Shown piece by piece: positions 10,161-18,269 of a stretch of DNA of 64,000 nt; position 1 is the stretch's first letter, and every line of letters begins with the position of its first letter. The notes under the pieces were generated by a model. That model did not search any database and was not told the DNA's origin. It worked only from the letters and a program-made list of their open reading frames with translations. A program made the translations under genes and the position numbers. The stretch comes from Halorarius halobius (GTDB taxonomy: Archaea > Halobacteriota > Halobacteria > Halobacteriales > Haloarculaceae): the NCBI RefSeq assembly GCF_024298865.1, contig NZ_CP101161.1:1-64000 (forward strand), read 5' to 3'.

Positions 10161-11162
10161 ATGTCGAGCGACGCACGGGTAGACGCGAGTGGGTTCCTGT
10201 CGAACCTCCTCGAGACACAGTACCGGGAGGTGACGATGGCCGTCGCGACGCTCGCGGTCGTCTCCGCGTCGATACTGCTGTTCCCCGGCGCGGGGAACGT
10301 GACCGCCGGCCTCCAGGCCGACCTGACGCCGCCGCTTCTGGCGTTCCTGTTCGTCGTCGCCGTCGTCGCGGGGGTCGTCAAGGGGATGATAGGCTTCGGC
10401 TACGCGCTCATCACCACCCCGGTGTTCGCCACCGTCATCGACCCCACGGTGGCGGTGGTGGTGCTTGCGGTCCCGCCGTGGATGCTGAACGTGTTTCAGG
10501 TGGGCGAGACCGACACCGGCCTCGCATTCGTCCGCGAGGAGTGGGTGCTACTGGCGCTTGCGGTGGTCGGGAGCGTGGTCGGCGTCTCGTTCCTCGCCCG
10601 CTACTCCGCCGGGGCTGTCGTCCCGTTCCTCATCGGTCTGGTGCTGTTCGGCTACGTCCTGTTCCAGGTCGTCGAGGACTTCGTCACCGTCGAAGGCGCC
10701 CACCACCCCGTCGCGCTGTCGACCGCGGGGTTCCTCGAAGGGTTTCTGCTGGCCGCGTCGAACCTCGGCCCACTGTTGCCGGCGTACTTCCACACGTTCG
10801 AGCGCGACACCGAGCGGTACATTGGCGGTCTCTCGATGGTGCTGGGCACCATCTTCACCGTCCGACTGCTGGTGATGGGGCTTACGACCGCGCTCGACGG
10901 ACCGCTCGCCGTCGGGGGCGTCACCCTGCTGTCGGCCGGTGGGCTGTTGACGCCCTACCGGCTCTGGCTCGGCTCCGTCATCGCCGTCGTCACCGTCGTC
11001 GGCCTGCTCGTCGGCACGTATCTCCGGCGGCTGGAGGTCGACGAGGAGACGTTCAACTGGTTCGTCGTCGCGGTGCTGTTCGTCGTCTCGCTGAAGATAT
11101 TCCGCGGGACGGTGCCGGCGCTGTTCCCCGGCGTGGCCGACGCCCTCCCGTGGCTGTTCTGA
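10161..11162 (+). CDS. TauE/SafE (TSUP) family anion permease
   Basis: 333 residues with about eight hydrophobic segments. After an N-terminal soluble stretch and first helix, the pattern GVVKGMIGFGYALI is the TSUP signature, repeated in degenerate form around 195 (GFLEGFLLAASNLGPLLPAY). The family exports or imports sulfite, sulfoacetate, thiosulfate or related organic anions. The convergent neighbour is a DsrE-like sulfur-relay protein whose stop lies 4 bp away, giving weak contextual support for sulfur chemistry. Confidence 0.85.
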   Translation: MSSDARVDASGFLSNLLETQYREVTMAVATLAVVSASILLFPGAGNVTAGLQADLTPPLLAFLFVVAVVAGVVKGMIGFGYALITTPVFATVIDPTVAVVVLAVPPWMLNVFQVGETDTGLAFVREEWVLLALAVVGSVVGVSFLARYSAGAVVPFLIGLVLFGYVLFQVVEDFVTVEGAHHPVALSTAGFLEGFLLAASNLGPLLPAYFHTFERDTERYIGGLSMVLGTIFTVRLLVMGLTTALDGPLAVGGVTLLSAGGLLTPYRLWLGSVIAVVTVVGLLVGTYLRRLEVDEETFNWFVVAVLFVVSLKIFRGTVPALFPGVADALPWLF

Positions 11163-11165
11163 CGC

Positions 11166-11504
11166 TCACAGCCTGACGTAGGCGTACCCCTCAGACTGGA
11201 GGCGGGTGAGTTCGCCCACGCCCGAGGGAACCACCTCGACGGCGTCGAGCAGGCGGCCGGGGAGGATGTCGGCCCGCTGGAGTGAGTTCGAGCAGGCCCG
11301 GAAGCCGACGCCGCGGTCCGCGAGTTTGCGGACCCGGTCGGCGTTCGTCGCGCCGCTCAGGAACATCCTGACGGCGTCGGCGTTGGCGACCACCGCGACG
11401 CCGTCGACGTCGACCGACTCGTCCGCGAGGAGGTTGGCGACGCTCGAGAGCCCGCGTGCCTGCTCGTCCGGGTCGCCCGTCGTGAGATGGAAGACGGTTC
11501 GCAT
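11166..11504 (-). CDS. DsrE/DsrF-like sulfur-relay family protein
   Basis: 112 residues with the DsrE Rossmann-like fold: MRTVFHLTTGDP at the first strand, GVAVVANADAVRMFLSG in the middle and GVGFRACSNSLQR carrying the conserved cysteine where persulfide would form. Family members carry or bind sulfane sulfur. It is convergent with the TSUP permease, and a 50-residue hypothetical gene lies immediately upstream on the same strand. The specific partner is unknown. Confidence 0.8.
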   Translation of the reverse strand: MRTVFHLTTGDPDEQARGLSSVANLLADESVDVDGVAVVANADAVRMFLSGATNADRVRKLADRGVGFRACSNSLQRADILPGRLLDAVEVVPSGVGELTRLQSEGYAYVRL

Positions 11505-11529
11505 ACCGGCCCCACGTGCGCCGGGCGCT

Positions 11530-11682
11530 TCAATCCAGTTCCTCCTCGAGGTCGTCGAGGTGGCTTCGTACCAGCCGCAGGGTCGCGTCGGCGTCGGCGT
11601 ACCCCTTCTCGTACTCGTCGAACGCGGACTCCGCGCCCGCGACGAACTGCTCGACGGCCGCTTCGAGGTCCTCGTCGCTCAT
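11530..11682 (-). CDS. Small acidic helical protein (50 aa)
   Basis: Starting at ATG 11682 it encodes MSDEDLEAAVEQFVAGAES and continues as one amphipathic, acidic helix rich in Glu/Asp/Ala. An upstream in-frame ATG at 11721 would add 13 basic residues (MRALKGARALVRT); the composition change makes the downstream start more likely. It lies 25 bp before the DsrE-like gene on the same strand. No function can be assigned. Confidence 0.55.
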   Translation of the reverse strand: MSDEDLEAAVEQFVAGAESAFDEYEKGYADADATLRLVRSHLDDLEEELD

Positions 11683-11782
11683 GGTCCGGACCAGGGCGCG
11701 AGCGCCCTTCAACGCACGCATCCCGGACCACGAGCGGACGCTCGTGGCGACGGAGCGGTCGGGGAAGATACGGCAGGCGCCG

Positions 11783-13171
11783 TCAGTACTTCGGGTCCGC
11801 GCCAGTCAGCTCGTAGAAGTCGTCCATCACGGCGTCGCGGCGCGCGCGCCAGTCCTCGAACTCCTCGGGACCGCTCGGATACTCGTCGTAGACGTCCTTC
11901 AGGCGGCCGGCGATGCGGTTGACCTGCGCGAGTTCGTACAGCGTCCGCCAGTTCTTCAGCCGGGTGTCGAACGTCTTCAGGACCGTCTTGAGCTTCAGCC
12001 CCAGCCCCATGGACGCGGTGCCCTCGCGGGCGACCGCATCGGCGAGTTGCTGGCCCGGGAGCGCGGTGATGAGCCCCACGAGGTCGTCGACGTCGTAGGT
12101 GCCACCCCAGATGTTGTAGAGGTCCATGGCGGCGAACCGCTTGCCGAAATCCGTCTGCACCTCGCGGTTGTACTCCCAGAGAGCCGCCTCGGTGTCGGCC
12201 GTCGCCTCGCTGATGGCCTCGGCGGCGGCCGTCGCCGCCCAGTGGCCGGCCTTCGCCGCGCCGGGGATGCCACCGCCCGTACAGGGGTTGACGTGGGCGG
12301 CGGCGTCACCGACCGCCATGTACCCCGGCGCGACCGCGGAGTCGTACGTCCGACGCGTCGGGAGCGCCGCGCCCAGCTTGTCCTTCACCGTCGCGTTGTC
12401 GAACTCCGAGCGCTGTTCGACGTCGCGTTTGAGCGCGTCAACCAGCTTCATCGGCTCCTTGTTCATCTGGAAGCCGAGCCCGACGTTGATGTCGCGGTCG
12501 GTGCGCGGGAAGTACCAGAGGTAGCCGAGCTCCTCCGTCGGCTTGAACACGATGGCGTCGTCGTAGTCGACCGGCTCCTCGGTCTCGATGATCTCCCGGT
12601 ACGCGGAGCAGAACTGCGAGTAGTTGACGTTGGTGTCGAACGTCGACGCCGAGAAGTCGGTCTTGTCCTGCAACAGCGACAGCGCACCCGCGGCGTCGAT
12701 GACGACCTCGGCGTCGTACTTCGCGGGCGACCCCTTCCGGACGGCGGTGACGCCCGTCACGACGCCGTCCTCCTGTCTGACGTCCTGGACGACGGTGTCG
12801 TAGTGGAGGTCGGCGCCGACCCGCTCGGCCTCCTCGAGGATGACCTCGCCGTAGCGCTTGCGGTCGACGACCGACCCGGCCGTCTCGCCGAACGGGATGT
12901 CGAGTTTCTCGTCGGTCTGCGGGTTGAGGAACACCGCGCGCTCGATGTTCTCGTTGGTGAACGACTCCTCGCGCAGGTAGTCGAGGTCGATGACGTCCGG
13001 GAACGTCGACGTCCCCTTGATAGCGTCACCACAGGCGATGTGGCCCGCTTGGTCGGGGGATTTCCGCTCGAGGATGACCGCGTCGAGCCCCTCGCGGGCG
13101 GCCGTCGCCGCGGCGAAGGCACCCGCCGTCCCGCCGCCGACGACGACCACGTCGTAGGATTCCGCTGGCAT
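11783..13171 (-). CDS. Geranylgeranyl reductase family FAD enzyme (digeranylgeranylglycerophospholipid reductase-like)
   Basis: 462 residues. The family saturates the geranylgeranyl chains of archaeal membrane lipids (or related isoprenoids) using FAD. The N-terminal FAD motif VVVVGGGTAGAFAA is followed by ILERK, with CGDAIKG further on. The second FAD/substrate motif is GYMAVGDAAAHVNPCTGGGIPGA. The ATG at 13171 is preferred over one 18 codons upstream because it places the dinucleotide motif at residues 6-15 and lies 26 bp after a TATA-like AT run. It is divergent from a small gene at 13273. Substrate specificity within the family is inferred. Confidence 0.88.
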   Translation of the reverse strand: MPAESYDVVVVGGGTAGAFAAATAAREGLDAVILERKSPDQAGHIACGDAIKGTSTFPDVIDLDYLREESFTNENIERAVFLNPQTDEKLDIPFGETAGSVVDRKRYGEVILEEAERVGADLHYDTVVQDVRQEDGVVTGVTAVRKGSPAKYDAEVVIDAAGALSLLQDKTDFSASTFDTNVNYSQFCSAYREIIETEEPVDYDDAIVFKPTEELGYLWYFPRTDRDINVGLGFQMNKEPMKLVDALKRDVEQRSEFDNATVKDKLGAALPTRRTYDSAVAPGYMAVGDAAAHVNPCTGGGIPGAAKAGHWAATAAAEAISEATADTEAALWEYNREVQTDFGKRFAAMDLYNIWGGTYDVDDLVGLITALPGQQLADAVAREGTASMGLGLKLKTVLKTFDTRLKNWRTLYELAQVNRIAGRLKDVYDEYPSGPEEFEDWRARRDAVMDDFYELTGADPKY

Positions 13172-13192
13172 GTCGCACGGATACCGTGTGGA

Positions 13193-13203
13193 CCCTAAAA
13201 AAA
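13193..13203 (-). promoter_or_regulatory. TATA-like box of the geranylgeranyl reductase gene
   Basis: The minus strand reads TTTTTTTAGGG, centred about 26 bp from the chosen ATG at 13171. This supports a leaderless transcript and the shorter protein. Confidence 0.55.
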
Positions 13204-13244
13204 CAGTCGGGACGCCGACCGCCAAGCACGGGCAAACCTTTTGG

Positions 13245-13267
13245 TACGTGTTACCTAACTACACGTA
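13245..13267. promoter_or_regulatory. Candidate operator: perfect inverted repeat in a divergent intergenic region
   Basis: Arms TACGTGT and ACACGTA are separated by 9 bp, forming a 23-bp dyad six bases before ATG 13273. The spacing and AT-richness are typical of dimeric helix-turn-helix or DtxR-like repressor sites. No regulator gene is adjacent, so the binding protein is unknown. Confidence 0.4.
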
Positions 13268-13272
13268 GGAGG

Positions 13273-13425
13273 ATGGGACGAATCGTGGTGCACGACGGGA
13301 CGGTCAGCCGTCGGATTCCGGTCGACGCCGTCGACGGCGTCATCGAGGTGGACGCGACCGAGGAGCCGACCGTGACCGTGCCACCGGGCGTGACGGTCCG
13401 GCGCGCGGAGTCGGCGAGGCGGTGA
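13273..13425 (+). CDS. Small hypothetical protein (50 aa)
   Basis: Begins MGRIVVHDGTVSRRIPVDAVDG and is rich in Val and Asp, suggesting a small beta protein. AGGAGG directly precedes the ATG, too close to act as a normal Shine-Dalgarno site. A frame extends upstream by 29 residues of non-haloarchaeal composition and was not used. It sits behind a 23-bp inverted repeat. No family recognised; the neighbours do not suggest a role. Confidence 0.45.
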   Translation: MGRIVVHDGTVSRRIPVDAVDGVIEVDATEEPTVTVPPGVTVRRAESARR

Positions 13426-13447
13426 CGCCCGCCCGAGCGACGGCGGT

Positions 13448-13463
13448 ACCGGTAGCTACCGGT
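13448..13463. repeat. 16-bp perfect palindrome between convergent genes
   Basis: ACCGGTAGCTACCGGT reads the same on both strands. It lies between the stop of the small gene ending at 13425 and the stop of the KorB gene at 13513. It could form a bidirectional terminator hairpin only with an unusually small loop, so a protein-binding site is equally possible. Confidence 0.4.
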
Positions 13464-13512
13464 GAGCGGAGCGAGCAGAGAACGAAGTGGGGTCGCGGTG
13501 GGAAACGCCGCG

Positions 13513-14379
13513 TCAGTAGAACTCGCGGACGAGGTCCATCGCGTCGTCGGGCGCGCCGTCGGGGACCTCGGACATGTCGTTGCCGTCGACGCCCTCGAGC
13601 ACCTCGTACGGCGTCGACTCCTCGTCCTGGTAGATGACTCCCTGGTACTCCTTGTCGCGGTCCAGGATTTTCTCCTTGGCGGCGTCGTAGTCGTTCGGGT
13701 CGTGGTCCGTCTCGTCGAGGTCGACGATGGCGTCGCGGAAGTAGTCGTACGTGTCCACGTCGTTGAACGTGACGCACGGCGAGTAGACGTTCACGAAGCC
13801 GAACCCGTCGTGTTCGATGGCCTGCTGGACGATTTCGGCGTGCCGCTGGGCGTCCGAGGAGAACGACTGGGCGATGAACGTGCCGCCGGCGGCCAGCGCC
13901 AGCGCCAGCGGGTTCACCGGTTGCTGGTGGGTGCCGTCCGGCGAGGTGGCCGTCTCGAAGTCCTCACGCGAGGTGGGCGAGAACTGCCCCTTCGTCAGCC
14001 CGTAGATGCGGTTGTCCATGACGACGTAGGACATGTCGACGTTCCGGCGGACCGCGTGGACGAAGTGGCCTGCGCCGATGGAGTAGCCGTCGCCGTCGCC
14101 GCCCGCGACCATCACCTCGAGGTCGGAGTTGGCCATCTTCACGCCGATGCCGACCGGGAGCGCGCGCCCGTGGACGCCGTGGATGGCGTACGAGTGCATG
14201 TACGTCCCGATCTTGCCCGAACAGCCGATGCCGGCGACGACGAACGTGTTGTCGGGGTCGTTGCCCGTGTTCGCCAGCGCCTTCATCATGCCGTTCATCG
14301 TCCCGAAGTCGCCACAGCCGGGACACCAGGTCGGTTGCTTGTCGGATTTGAAGTCCGTGAATCGAACGTTCTCGCTCAT
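13513..14379 (-). CDS. korB: 2-oxoacid:ferredoxin oxidoreductase, beta subunit (KorB-like)
   Basis: 288 residues. This is the thiamine-pyrophosphate-binding beta subunit of a CoA-acylating 2-oxoacid oxidoreductase that transfers electrons to ferredoxin. It contains the WCPGCGDFG and GIGCSGKI cysteine segments and the TPP/Mg motif GGDGDGYSIG. Its ATG overlaps the alpha-subunit stop by 4 bp (ATGA), implying translational coupling. The N-terminus MSENVRFTDFKSDKQPTWCPG and paired alpha sequence resemble the haloarchaeal 2-oxoglutarate enzyme rather than the pyruvate enzyme; this choice is from memory. Confidence 0.9.
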   Translation of the reverse strand: MSENVRFTDFKSDKQPTWCPGCGDFGTMNGMMKALANTGNDPDNTFVVAGIGCSGKIGTYMHSYAIHGVHGRALPVGIGVKMANSDLEVMVAGGDGDGYSIGAGHFVHAVRRNVDMSYVVMDNRIYGLTKGQFSPTSREDFETATSPDGTHQQPVNPLALALAAGGTFIAQSFSSDAQRHAEIVQQAIEHDGFGFVNVYSPCVTFNDVDTYDYFRDAIVDLDETDHDPNDYDAAKEKILDRDKEYQGVIYQDEESTPYEVLEGVDGNDMSEVPDGAPDDAMDLVREFY

Positions 14380-16148
14380 GCTTCCACCTCTTCCTCCTCG
14401 GCGTAGCCGAGCGCCGCCTTGACCTCGGCGGCGAGTTCGTCCGCCTTGAAGCGGACGCCGTTGTACTTGTTGATGCGCTCGACCCGCTGGAGCACGTCGT
14501 GCTCGATGAGGTCGGCGAACTGGCCCGTCGCGTTACACTCCACGACGACGACGTTGTCGGCCGCTTCGACGTCCTCGCTCAGGTCCGGACGCGGGAAGAT
14601 GTACGGCACCGAGAGGAACCGCACGTCGATGTCCTCCGCCTCGAGGAGGCCGATGGCCTCCCGCATCGCGCCCTCGTTGGACCCCCACGAGATGACGAGG
14701 TCGTCGGCGTCCGGGTCGCCGAACTCGCGGTAGTCCCAGTCCTCGTTCTCGCGGGCGGTCTCGACCTTCCGGTTGCGCTTGTCGACCTGCTCGACGCGCA
14801 TGTCGGTGTCCTCGGTCCGGCGCCCGAGTTCGTCGTGTTCGAGGCCGGTGGACATGTGCGCACCGCCTTCCGTGCCGGGGAACGCGCGCGGCGAGACGCC
14901 GTCGTCGGTGAGCGCGTGGGGCTGGAACTGCCCCTTCTCGTTTTGCCACTCCTCGACGTCGCCGTCGTCGACGACCTTCCCGCGGTCGATTTCGACGGCG
15001 TCCATGTCGAACGTGTCGGGGGAGAACGTCTGCTCGGTGACCGCAAGCGAGAGGTCCGAGACCAGGAAGACGGGCGTCTGGTACTTCTCGGCGTAGTTGA
15101 ACGCCTCGACGGTCTTCCAGAAGCACTCCGAGACCGTGGTGGGAGCGACGACGAACCGCGGAATCTCGCCGTGGCCGCCGTACAGCGTCATGTTCAGGTC
15201 GCCCTGCTCCTGTTTGGTCGGCATCCCCGTCGAGGGGCCCGACCGCATCACGTCACAGATGACCAGCGGCGTCTCCGAGGTGGCGACCAGCCCGAACGTC
15301 TCGGTCATCAGGTCGATGCCCGGCCCCGAGGTGGCGGTCATCGAGCGGGCGCCGGCCCGCGCCGCGCCGAGCGCCATGTTGATGGCGGAGAGTTCGTCCT
15401 CGGCCTGCACGACCTTCCCGCCGTACTGGTCGATGCGACCCGTCAGATAGGTCATCACGTCCGTCGCGGGCGTGATGGGGTAGCCGGCGTAGAACCGACA
15501 GCCCGCGGCGATGGCGCCCATGCCGATGGCCTCGTCGCCGTTCAGCAGGACGTAGTCCTCGTCGGTGGTCTCGAGTTCGTAGTCGAACTCGGTGTCGGCG
15601 TACTCGTCGGCGACGTACTCCTGGCCGAGCTGGGCGGCCTGCTTGTTGTTCTCGACGATGGCCTCGCCCTTGTCACCGAACCGCTTCTGGAGCGACTCCG
15701 CGAGGTTCTCGATGGGGAAGTCGGTGACCTCACACGCCGCGCCGAGCGCGACGATGTTGCGCATGATGGCGCCGCCCGCGTCCTCCGCGAGCCGCTTCAG
15801 CGGCACGTCGAGGCCGATCATCCCCTCGGGCGCCTCGAAGTCCTCCATCATCGTCCGCTCGCCGTCGTAGATGATGACCGACCCTTCGTGAAGTTCGTCC
15901 ATGTTCTCCTCGACGGTGCGCTGGGTCAGCGCGATGAGGATGTCGAGCCGGTCGACGACGCTCGCGACCTGGTCGACGGACGTTCGAACCTTGTAAGCCG
16001 TGTACCCTCCGCGGATACGGGACGCGAAGTCCTTCGACGTGAAGACGTGGCGTCCCGCACGCGAGAGGGCCTGGGCGAAGATCTTCCCCGTGGAGTCGAT
16101 CCCATCGCCGGCTTCGCCGCCGATGGCCCAGTTGAGATCCTCTGGCAT
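14376..16148 (-). CDS. korA: 2-oxoacid:ferredoxin oxidoreductase, alpha subunit (KorA-like, gamma-alpha fusion)
   Basis: 590 residues from ATG 16148. The N-terminal third (GGEAGDGIDSTGKIFAQAL, RIRGGYTAYK) is the gamma domain fused to the pyrimidine/alpha domain that starts about residue 210 (GYPITPATDVMTYL, SGPGIDLMTE). This fused architecture is usual in haloarchaea. In the TCA cycle the enzyme oxidises 2-oxoglutarate to succinyl-CoA with ferredoxin. An upstream frame reaching 16904 was not used because its extra residues look like antisense translation. It forms an operon with korB. Confidence 0.9.
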   Translation of the reverse strand: MPEDLNWAIGGEAGDGIDSTGKIFAQALSRAGRHVFTSKDFASRIRGGYTAYKVRTSVDQVASVVDRLDILIALTQRTVEENMDELHEGSVIIYDGERTMMEDFEAPEGMIGLDVPLKRLAEDAGGAIMRNIVALGAACEVTDFPIENLAESLQKRFGDKGEAIVENNKQAAQLGQEYVADEYADTEFDYELETTDEDYVLLNGDEAIGMGAIAAGCRFYAGYPITPATDVMTYLTGRIDQYGGKVVQAEDELSAINMALGAARAGARSMTATSGPGIDLMTETFGLVATSETPLVICDVMRSGPSTGMPTKQEQGDLNMTLYGGHGEIPRFVVAPTTVSECFWKTVEAFNYAEKYQTPVFLVSDLSLAVTEQTFSPDTFDMDAVEIDRGKVVDDGDVEEWQNEKGQFQPHALTDDGVSPRAFPGTEGGAHMSTGLEHDELGRRTEDTDMRVEQVDKRNRKVETARENEDWDYREFGDPDADDLVISWGSNEGAMREAIGLLEAEDIDVRFLSVPYIFPRPDLSEDVEAADNVVVVECNATGQFADLIEHDVLQRVERINKYNGVRFKADELAAEVKAALGYAEEEEVEA

Positions 16149-16370
16149 ACTACGTCGCGGTTCCATCCGGCACACGTTAAGGCTTCTGAATATTGCCGCG
16201 CTCGCGCAGTATTTGCACCGGCGTTCGTCCACCGATTCGGGCGAAAGCGGCAGTACGCTCCGCGTTCGTCCACAACTGGCGTGTGGTGGGGAGTCGGCCA
16301 CGGCGCCGACGGCCGCGGCGCGCGCAACAGTACCGAAAGGGCCTTTCGCCGGAGGCTCGCACCGTCGGAC

Positions 16371-17009
16371 ATGGACGCCACCGAGACCCGCGTCGTCGCC
16401 GTGCGCGACGTCGGGGCCGACGCCGTCGCGCTGGACCTCGAGAGCCCCGAGGGGTTCGAGGCCAGCCCCGGCCAGTTCGTGAAGCTCTCCGCGACCGTCG
16501 AGGGTGAGGCGGAGTCCCGCTTCTACACCATCTCCTCGCCGGACACCGACGGCGAGTTCGAACTCACCGTCAGCTACGACCCCGAAGACGGCGGCCCGTT
16601 CTCCGAGTACCTGCTCGCGCTGGAGGCCGGCGACGAGGTGACCGTCGCCGGCCCGTTCGGCTCCGACTTCTACGAGGGCGAGGAGCGCGTGCTCGTCCTC
16701 GCGGGGGGGCCGGGCGTCGGCCCCGCCGTCGGCATCGCGGAGGCCGCGCTCGCTGACGGTCACGAGGTCGCCGTCGTCTATCTGGACGAGGCGCCGATGC
16801 ACGAGGACCGCCTCGCGGCCGTCTCGGAGGCGGGCGGCGACGTGTTCGTCCTCGCGGACGCCGACGCGGTGGCCGAGGCCGTCGCCGACGTGTACGACGA
16901 CCAACAGCTGTTCGTCTACGGCTTCGCCGACTTCCTCGACGTCGCCACCGACGCCGTCGAAGCCGCTGGGGGGACGACCGAGACGGCGAAAATCGAGAAC
17001 TTCGGCTGA
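16371..17009 (+). CDS. FAD-dependent ferredoxin-NAD(P)+ reductase-type oxidoreductase
   Basis: 212 residues. The ferredoxin-NADP reductase fold is visible: a flavin-binding beta barrel with RFYTISSP (the Arg-x-Tyr-(Thr/Ser)-x-Ser flavin motif), GPFGSDFY, then the nucleotide domain VLVLAGGPGVGPAVGI. No cysteine-rich ferredoxin domain is attached, so it needs an external electron partner. It is divergent from the ferredoxin-dependent korAB operon, so exchange of electrons between ferredoxin and NAD(P)H is an attractive inference. The start ATG is the first in-frame Met that gives a natural N-terminus (MDATETRVVAVRDVG). Confidence 0.82.
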   Translation: MDATETRVVAVRDVGADAVALDLESPEGFEASPGQFVKLSATVEGEAESRFYTISSPDTDGEFELTVSYDPEDGGPFSEYLLALEAGDEVTVAGPFGSDFYEGEERVLVLAGGPGVGPAVGIAEAALADGHEVAVVYLDEAPMHEDRLAAVSEAGGDVFVLADADAVAEAVADVYDDQQLFVYGFADFLDVATDAVEAAGGTTETAKIENFG

Positions 17010-17010
17010 A

Positions 17011-17138
17011 CCTTTTTACTGCGTCGGGTGCCGCGCCGGTGGCGCGGCACCGCTCCTTGCAAAAATCTTCATCAAAAACGCCTGCCGGCTCGCTTCGTGG
17101 TTCTCGCGGTGCTCGAACCACACGCCGCTCGCCGGCAG
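17011..17138. repeat. Structured intergenic element with nested inverted repeats
   Basis: After a T5 run, a perfect 11-bp stem with a 3-base loop occupies 17027-17051 (GGTGCCGCGCC and its complement). GCAAAAA follows at 17059-17065, then an AT-rich ATCAAAAAC. A second structure has outer arms CTGCCGGC (17082-17089) and GCCGGCAG (17131-17138) and inner arms GTGGTTC/GAACCAC. The T run plus stem may terminate the reductase transcript. The same order (T5, GC hairpin, GCAAAAA) recurs at 45863-45910. Confidence 0.55.
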
Positions 17139-17229
17139 TGAAACGCCTCACTCGCTGCGCTCGCTCGGCGTATGCTACGGTTCCGGAGCCGACGAAACCG
17201 CTTTGGCCCGCGCGCCGCGACGCCCACAT

Positions 17230-18225
17230 ATGCAGACCCCGCTGTGTTCCCTCCTCGACGTCGACCGCCCCATCGTGCAGGCACCCATCGGGAGCGCGAC
17301 CTGTCCCGACCTCGCGGCGGCCGTCGCTGACGCCGGTGCCGTGGGCCATCTCGCGGTGACCTGGCGCTCGCTGGACGACACCCGCGACGTGATTCGTCGG
17401 ACCCACGAGCGCACGGACGGTGCGTTCGCGGTCAACCTCGCGCTCGACGACCGGACGACCCACCGCCCGACCGACGACCACCTCGATGCCGCCCTCGACG
17501 CGGGCGCGGACGTGGTCTCGCTGTCATTCGGCGACCCGGCCCCGCACGTCGACCGGATTCACGACGCGGGAGCGACCGTGCTGGCGACGGTCGGCACCGC
17601 CGCGGAGGCCCGCGAGGCCGAGCGCGCGGGCGTCGACGCCGTCGTCGCGCAGGGCTGGGAGGCCGGCGGCCACCTCCAGAGCGACGTGGCGACGATGCCG
17701 CTCGTGCCGCGGGTGGTCGACGCGGTGGACGTGCCCGTAATCGCCGCGGGCGGCATCGCGGACGGCCGAGGCGTCGCGGCGGCGCTGACGCTCGGCGCGG
17801 ACGGCGCGTGGCTCGGCACCCGGTTCGTCGCCTGCGAGGAGGCGAACGTCGTCGACGACTACCGCGAGCGGGTGGCCGACGCCGATGCGACCGACGCCGT
17901 CCGCACGGACCTGTTCGACAAGGGGTGGCCCGGCCGCGACCACCGCGTGCTCGAGAACAGCACCATCGAAGCGTGGGAGCAGGCGGGCCGGCCCGGCCCC
18001 GGAGAGCGACCCGGCGAGTCCGACACCGTGGGCGCGTACCCGGACGGCCATCCCGTCGAGCGGTACGGTGACGACATCCCGGTCGCGGGTGCGACCGGCG
18101 AGACGGAGGCGTGGGCGCTGTACGCCGGCCAGAGCGCCGGACTCGCCGACGAGGTACGGCCCGCCGCCGAGGTGGTCGACGCGCTCGTCGCGGAGGCCGA
18201 GGCCGCGCTCGAACGGGCGCCCTGA
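17230..18225 (+). CDS. Nitronate monooxygenase (2-nitropropane dioxygenase family)
   Basis: 331 residues, FMN-dependent TIM barrel. Features are PIVQAPIGSATCPDLAAAVADAG at the N-terminus, the family hallmark QGWEAGGH near residue 136 with the catalytic-region His, and the FMN phosphate motif IAAGGIADGRGVAAAL followed by GADGAWLGTRF. The enzymes oxidise alkyl nitronates such as propionate 3-nitronate; some members have other oxidoreductase roles. ATG 17230 is used because the upstream in-frame extension is a short basic stretch. Adjacent to a Nudix gene 44 bp downstream on the same strand. Confidence 0.88.
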   Translation: MQTPLCSLLDVDRPIVQAPIGSATCPDLAAAVADAGAVGHLAVTWRSLDDTRDVIRRTHERTDGAFAVNLALDDRTTHRPTDDHLDAALDAGADVVSLSFGDPAPHVDRIHDAGATVLATVGTAAEAREAERAGVDAVVAQGWEAGGHLQSDVATMPLVPRVVDAVDVPVIAAGGIADGRGVAAALTLGADGAWLGTRFVACEEANVVDDYRERVADADATDAVRTDLFDKGWPGRDHRVLENSTIEAWEQAGRPGPGERPGESDTVGAYPDGHPVERYGDDIPVAGATGETEAWALYAGQSAGLADEVRPAAEVVDALVAEAEAALERAP

Positions 18226-18269
18226 TTCCGAACGGCTTTTGCTGGCGGGCGAGTTGACACGTACTCCCG

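Noticed and set aside
13267..13272. AGGAGG as a Shine-Dalgarno site
   Set aside because: It touches the ATG with no spacer, so it cannot work as a normal ribosome-binding site for that start.
16149..16904. N-terminal extension of the KorA frame
   Set aside because: It would overlap the divergent reductase gene and its residues lack family similarity; the natural start is MPEDLNWAIGGEAG.
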